In this document: positions 59,701 through 64,000 of the stretch, piece by piece
How the letters are laid out: each line of letters starts with the position of its first letter
Position numbering within the stretch: position 1 is the stretch's first letter
Source: Cercis canadensis
Lineage: Eukaryota; Streptophyta; Magnoliopsida; Fabales; Fabaceae
Length of the DNA stretch: 64,000 nucleotides
Assembly (NCBI GenBank): GCA_003255065.1
Contig: QAOA01005496.1
Location: 94,369-158,368, forward strand
Reading direction: 5' to 3'
Program-made: the position numbers and the translations under genes
Notes under the pieces: model-generated
What the model was told of the DNA's origin: nothing
The model's input: the letters and a program-made list of their open reading frames with translations, nothing else
Databases searched by the model: none

Positions 59701-61243
59701 CTTGACACAAACTCCTGATTTTTCAAAACTACCAAATCTTGAAAAGTTAATACTGAAAGACTGTCCTAGTTTGTCTATAGTTCACCACACCATTGGAGAT
59801 CTCAATAAGCTTCTTTTGGTAAATTTAAAGGACTGCACAAGCCTTGTCAATCTCCCAAGAAGTTTCTACAAGTTGAAGTGTCTGAAAATTCTCATCCTTT
59901 CTGGTTGTTCAAAGATTGATAAGTTGGAAGAGGATTTTGAGCAGATGGAATCCTTGACAATTCTAATGGCAGATAACACTGCCGTAAAGCAAGTGCCCTT
60001 TTCAATAGTAAGGTCAAAAAGCATTGCATATATATCTCTGTGTGGCCATGAAGGATTATCAGCAGATGTGTTTCCTTCTCTCATTAGGTCTTGGATGTCA
60101 CCATTAAATTATCCCCAGTCCCTTGAATCATTTGAGACCACCTCTTCTATAGTTTCTTTAGCTTTGCAGGGTGATACTTTTCATGGCCTATCGTCAAACC
60201 TCAGTGACCTTCCAGAACTTAGAAGTCTTTGGGTGCAGTGCTGCCCACAGCATCTGCAAAATCAAGATGTAGCAAGCATTTTGGATGCATTTCATGTGAC
60301 ACATTGTTTGGAAATGGAAAGAACACCAAATGTATCACAAATTGCACATGTGGAAACTTCTGCATTAGTTGATAGTCACAATCAAGCTCACATTTCAAGT
60401 TCAGTAAATTCATTGAGTTCTCTTCTGATTCAAATGGGAGTATGCAACAAAGTCAGTGATGCTGTTAGAGAGTGCCTTTTACAGGTTCTTTTTCTTTAAA
60501 TTTTTTAATTGCAAAGTTATTTTTCGTGATCAAAATTAGTAATAGCTAGCTTTTGGAAAATTAACACCAAATGAATGAATAAACGATAGAAAGGAAATCC
60601 TTTCTGTATTGAAGAGAAATGCAAGAAGACCCTGATCTAGAAATCACTCAGAGGGGAGGAACTTCAAACTTTCTTCTTGCATTTATTTCTTTTATTGTCA
60701 TTCTTCGTTTTCACTGAATACTCTGTTTATAATAATGTTGATTGTTTAAAACACAAATAATAGTGAAATAGATGTTTGGTGCTTGTGTTTGTGATACAGG
60801 GACCCCCTTTCCTTTTTGGTGACAATTATCCACATTGGCTAAATTTCACGGGTGAAGGATCTTCAATATTGTTTAAAGTCCCTCAAGTTAGTGGTTTTAC
60901 CTTGAAAGGGATGACTTTCTACATTCTCTATTCCTCTAATTGCATGGACAATGTGGTATCTGACTGTCTTAAAATGATGTTGCTTATTAATCTGACAAAG
61001 GGTATCATTCAGCTTCATAAGAGAGATGCAATAACTACCTATGAAGATGAGGAATGGCAGGGCATGATATCAAATCTAGAACCTGGCGATGAAGTAAAGG
61101 TTATTGTGGCGTTTGGAGATAGATTCATTGTGAAGAGCACAACAATCTATTTGGTATACGGTGAATTGATGTCAAAAAGGGAGGGTTTGACATTAGAAGA
61201 TAAGAATGCTCTTTTTTCAATTGATGAAAATGTAAGTGTTTGA
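56729..61243 (+). CDS. TIR-NB-LRR immune receptor, intact
   Basis: Predicted intracellular resistance receptor. Exons: 56729-57291, 57862-58975, 59293-59568, 59657-60484, 60800-61243; all GT-AG and in phase, giving 1074 aa. TIR about 41-185 (DVFISFRGEDTR; RWCLEELEEI with the expected catalytic Glu). NB-ARC has GMGGIGKTT, kinase-2 LVVLDDV, GLPLAL and MHD (LGMHDLL). LRRs 560-927, then the C-JID (GDNYPHWLNFTGEGSS). LRR exon lengths (276 and 828) equal those of the double gene. The first ATG (56729) gives an unusual 40-residue leader; the ATG at 56831 (MEMLHQHDVF) is an equally good start. The protein ends at DENVSV, about 25 residues before relatives, which carry a basic tail there. A T2-ribonuclease exon copy lies just upstream. 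Intron 1 has an N in an A run (57456). Confidence 0.9.
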
Positions 61244-62180
61244 CAACCATTAAATCAAAGGGAAGCACATGTGATGATAATGAGGAGGAGGCATGCTTTA
61301 CAAGAGCCACAAAGGCAAAGAAAATGTGATGAAAGCTTGAACCATGAGAGTGGTTTTGGTATTTTTTATTGCTATTTCCATAATATACGCGAGCGGTTTT
61401 GGAATTGTAATTCAAATTTTCAAAATTTATTGATTTCTTAAATATTTAGTAGTCTAATGCATTTTGAAGAGATTTTCAAAGCAATTATTGTATTTGTAAG
61501 TTTTGAAGTTTGAGTTTAAAGAGGAGTCTTGTGTCATTGTAATTCAAGATACTCAAAATTGGAATATTGCTAATATTTGTGACTTAATAGGGAGTAAGTG
61601 TTGATTTAAAAAATAAGGGGAGCTCAATGCAACAGGAAGAAAATGCGAGAGAGCACGTTTGATCTTAAAATATTATATATGTAGTTATTGTATATAAAAT
61701 ATGTTGTTAATTATTTCATTATCCTTCTTTAACCATGATAGAGAATATAGTTATGGATGTGTTACAACCTTGAGCTTGAGCTTTTTCAGCATCTCTTAAG
61801 AATAAAAGTTCTAAAAGCTACATTTATCAGTGACTAGAAAGCATACGTTACCATGAGACATTCACCTCGTTTTAAAATATTGTGACGGAGCCACTCTTTA
61901 TTATTGTCTTACTTATGGGTTGCAAGAACTTTTTGGATAATCAAGCATTCAGACACCTATTTCCGTCCAATAAAAAAAAAAAAAAAGAAAGATAAACTAT
62001 CATGCTAGTGATAGAGACGTGAGGTAACAAAAGAGAGAGGGATAAGTGATTTAGAAAAATAAAAATAGAGAAAGAGACTTAGTGGGATTCATGTGCATGG
62101 GTTTCATTTTTTTATTTTAATAAAAGGAAGTAAGAGTCATGAGTAAGTTAAAAATAAAAGAGAGAGATAGAGATTGTGTG
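61244..62180. other. 3' flank of the intact TNL
   Basis: The first part (to about 61340) still matches the C-terminal tail coding of relatives (GAGGAGGAGGC, ACAAAGGCAAAGAAA) but lies after the stop. The rest is AT-rich with no recognised gene. Confidence 0.65.
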
Positions 62181-62199
62181 CAATTGAAACACTAAACAA

Positions 62200-62470
62200 G
62201 GGATAGAGGGATAAGTGTTTTAAAGAGAGAAAGAGATGGGGGTTGACACAAATAGTGAGAGAGATGTGAAGGACTTAGGTGCAAGGTGAGTAGTATAAAA
62301 GCAAGAGGCAAGGGCTGAAACACATACCAACAGCAATACACAAAAAAAGAGCAATAGAGAGAATAGAACCGAAACAAGGAAGAAGAGAGGGCAAAGAGAA
62401 AGAGAACCAATGTGAGATATCTTCATTTTTGCAGCTTTTACACAGCTTTGACAGTAGTTGTTTTTATTTT
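62200..62470 (+). promoter_or_regulatory. Possible promoter or LTR-like leader
   Basis: A TATA-like AGTATAAAAGC lies at about 62292, followed by a purine-rich leader (62340-62410) and a TTTGCAG acceptor-like site near 62430. It precedes the tandem repeat. It could be the promoter of a transcript or the edge of a large element running past the window. No coding is recognised. Confidence 0.3.
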
Positions 62471-63500
62471 TCTAGACAAAGCTTTAGGACTCCATAGTAA
62501 GTGATGTTGGTGTCATTAGAACGTAAGATGTGTGGTTTTAATATATATTAGTTTCAGATTTTTTGCATGTCTCATATGCTCCCAGTTTTGATTTAAAGTT
62601 GGATGTTTCTCTATCATGTCAAGCCTATCAATTTTCTCCAACAGTGTGAAATCTTTTATTTCTTTCTAGAGATATACGGCTCCAAATTAAGTGATGTTAG
62701 TCTCATTAGAACCGTAAGATGTGTGGTTTAAATATATATTAGTTTCATATTTTTTATATGTCTCCTCTGCTCCCAATTTTGATTTAAAGTTGGCTGTTTT
62801 TCTGTCCTGTTAAGCCTGTCGATTTTCTCCGACAATGTGCAATCTTTTATTTCTTTCTGGAGATATACATATCCAAATTAAGTGATGTTAGCTCATTAGA
62901 ACTGTAAGATGTTTGGTTTCAATATATATTATTTTCATATTTTTTTCATGTCTCCTCTACTCCTTGTTTTGATTTAAAGTTGGATATTTCTCTGTCCTGT
63001 CAAGTCTGTCGATTTTCTCTGACAGTATGCAATCTTTTATTTCTTTCTGGAGATATATGGCTCCAAATTAAGTGATGTTGGTCTCATTAGAACCGTAAAT
63101 GTGTGATTTTAATATATATTAGTTTCAGATTTTTTTCATGTCTCCTCTGCTCTCAGTTTTGATTTAAAGTTGGATGTTTCTCTGTCCTATCAAGCCTGTT
63201 GGTTTTCTCTGACAGTGTTCAATCTTTTATTTCTTTCTAGAGTTATACAGCTTCAAATTAAGTGATGTTGGTCTTATTAGAATCATAAATATGTGGCTTA
63301 AATATATATATAATTTTCAAATTGTTTTTACTTATACTTTGTTCTCAGTTTACATTTAAAGTTTGTTGTTTTCCATATTGTTAGCTAGTTGATTTTCTAT
63401 GACAGCATATAGTCTTTTAAATCTTTCTGGAGCTATAGAGCTCCGATTTAGATGTTTCTTGTCTTTTTAGAACCATAAGAGGTATATCTTCAATTTGGGA
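62470..63500. repeat. Tandem repeat, about 190-bp unit, 5.5 copies
   Basis: The word GTGATGTT recurs at about 62501, 62691, 62882, 63072 and 63262, and a weaker GATGTTTC at 63451: spacings 190, 191, 190, 190 and about 189. Each unit also carries TCATTAGAAC, GATTTAAAGTTGG and ATCTTTTATTTCTTTCT in order. Middle units are closest; the last is diverged. No coding. Confidence 0.9.
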
Positions 63501-63539
63501 AATATTCATAATTTTGTATTTTNTCATAATTTTTCATTT

Positions 63540-64000
63540 TTTGTTGATTGGCTGAGGTTCTATTTAGTCTGCTGTTCTTGATGTGCTAAGCTATTTTTTG
63601 TATGGACTGGACCCGGCCCATGAAATGGACTGGTTTATGTTCTCTGATTTGTTGAGCTGGTTCCTATTCTAGACTAAACCAAGCCCACGAAATGGGCTTA
63701 CATATCATGCATTTTATATTTATTTAGTTAATTTTGTGCGACTAGCATCCATAAGCCCCTTAGATATGAGTGACTTACCCCCATAGGGGTGGCTCTCCTA
63801 TCTGCCCGAGGTAAGGATATTCGCTGCTTTGGAAACCGAGAAGTGTGGGAACAAAGTAGAAGGATTAAGACGCAATTAGATTTATGCATAGCATAATTTT
63901 AACTTAAATCTCTTTTTATTTTCAATTTTTTCAAAAATAATAATAACAATAAAATAAAAAAATAAAAGATAAATATTTTTTTTTCTTTTGAATCATTGCG
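63540..64000. other. Unassigned sequence at the right edge
   Basis: Mostly non-coding. GCCCACGAAATGGGC near 63689 is a palindrome-like phrase that echoes GGCCCATGAAATGG at 63614. A GC-richer stretch at 63750-63830 may belong to the same large element as the tandem repeat. I cannot name it. Confidence 0.4.

Noticed and set aside
62192-62426. Minus-strand open frames in the purine-rich leader
   Set aside because: The readings are low-complexity Ser/Leu/Phe text caused by base composition.

Overview
This window is nuclear DNA of a eudicot plant, most likely a woody rosid; nothing in it fixes the species. The signs are split genes with GT-AG introns, an AT-rich background, a TIR-type NB-LRR (TNL) disease-resistance cluster, a plant NRAMP metal transporter, and fossil Athila-like (Ty3) and Ty1/copia elements with MITEs, a LINE end and a tRNA-derived SINE.

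Layout. 1-2.6 kb: broken Athila-like pol fragment. 2.6-6.7 kb: AT-rich spacer holding a diverged direct duplication (3.2-3.9 and 5.7-6.2 kb). 6.75-7.6 kb: 3' remnant of an unrecognised minus-strand gene. 8.7-12.8 kb: intact four-exon NRAMP gene (535 aa predicted) in which Thr replaces the usual metal-binding Met of TM6. 12.8-15.2 kb: NRAMP 3' flank, present again at 24.2-26.0 kb. 15.5-22.8 kb, minus strand: intact six-exon TIR-NB-TIR-NB-LRR-C-JID gene (1604 aa predicted). 27-61 kb: plus-strand cluster in which TNL copies alternate with proton-pump-interactor-like (PPI) copies. These are TNL remnant (27.2-28.2), PPI A (29.5-30.9), TNL remnants broken up by a copia fragment, an LTR fragment and an Athila-like element (31.1-40.4), PPI B (41.4-43.7), PPI C (45.4-47.6, intact frame), TNL pseudogene (48.8-51.9), RNase T2 (RNS2-like) pseudogene (54.3-54.9), and an intact five-exon TNL (56.7-61.2, 1074 aa predicted). 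62.2-63.5 kb: possible TATA box and leader, then about 5.5 copies of a 190-bp tandem repeat.

How it fits together. The TNLs are intracellular immune receptors. Their shared promoters, introns and 3' flanks show that a unit of TNL plus PPI-like gene was duplicated repeatedly and then eroded by deletion, recombination and insertion. The two intact receptors differ: the plus-strand gene has standard motifs, while the double gene carries a divergent first TIR and Gly at the second acidic position of both kinase-2 motifs. The NRAMP gene is a separate metal-homeostasis locus whose 3' flank was caught up in the rearrangement.

Assembly caution. Nine single-N positions occur. Three (30321, 32617, 36940) lie between direct copies of exactly equal length (183, 167 and 198 bp), which looks like contig overlaps that were not merged; those short tandem duplications should not be taken as biology. 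All gene models are hand-built from splice signals and family knowledge, without RNA evidence.
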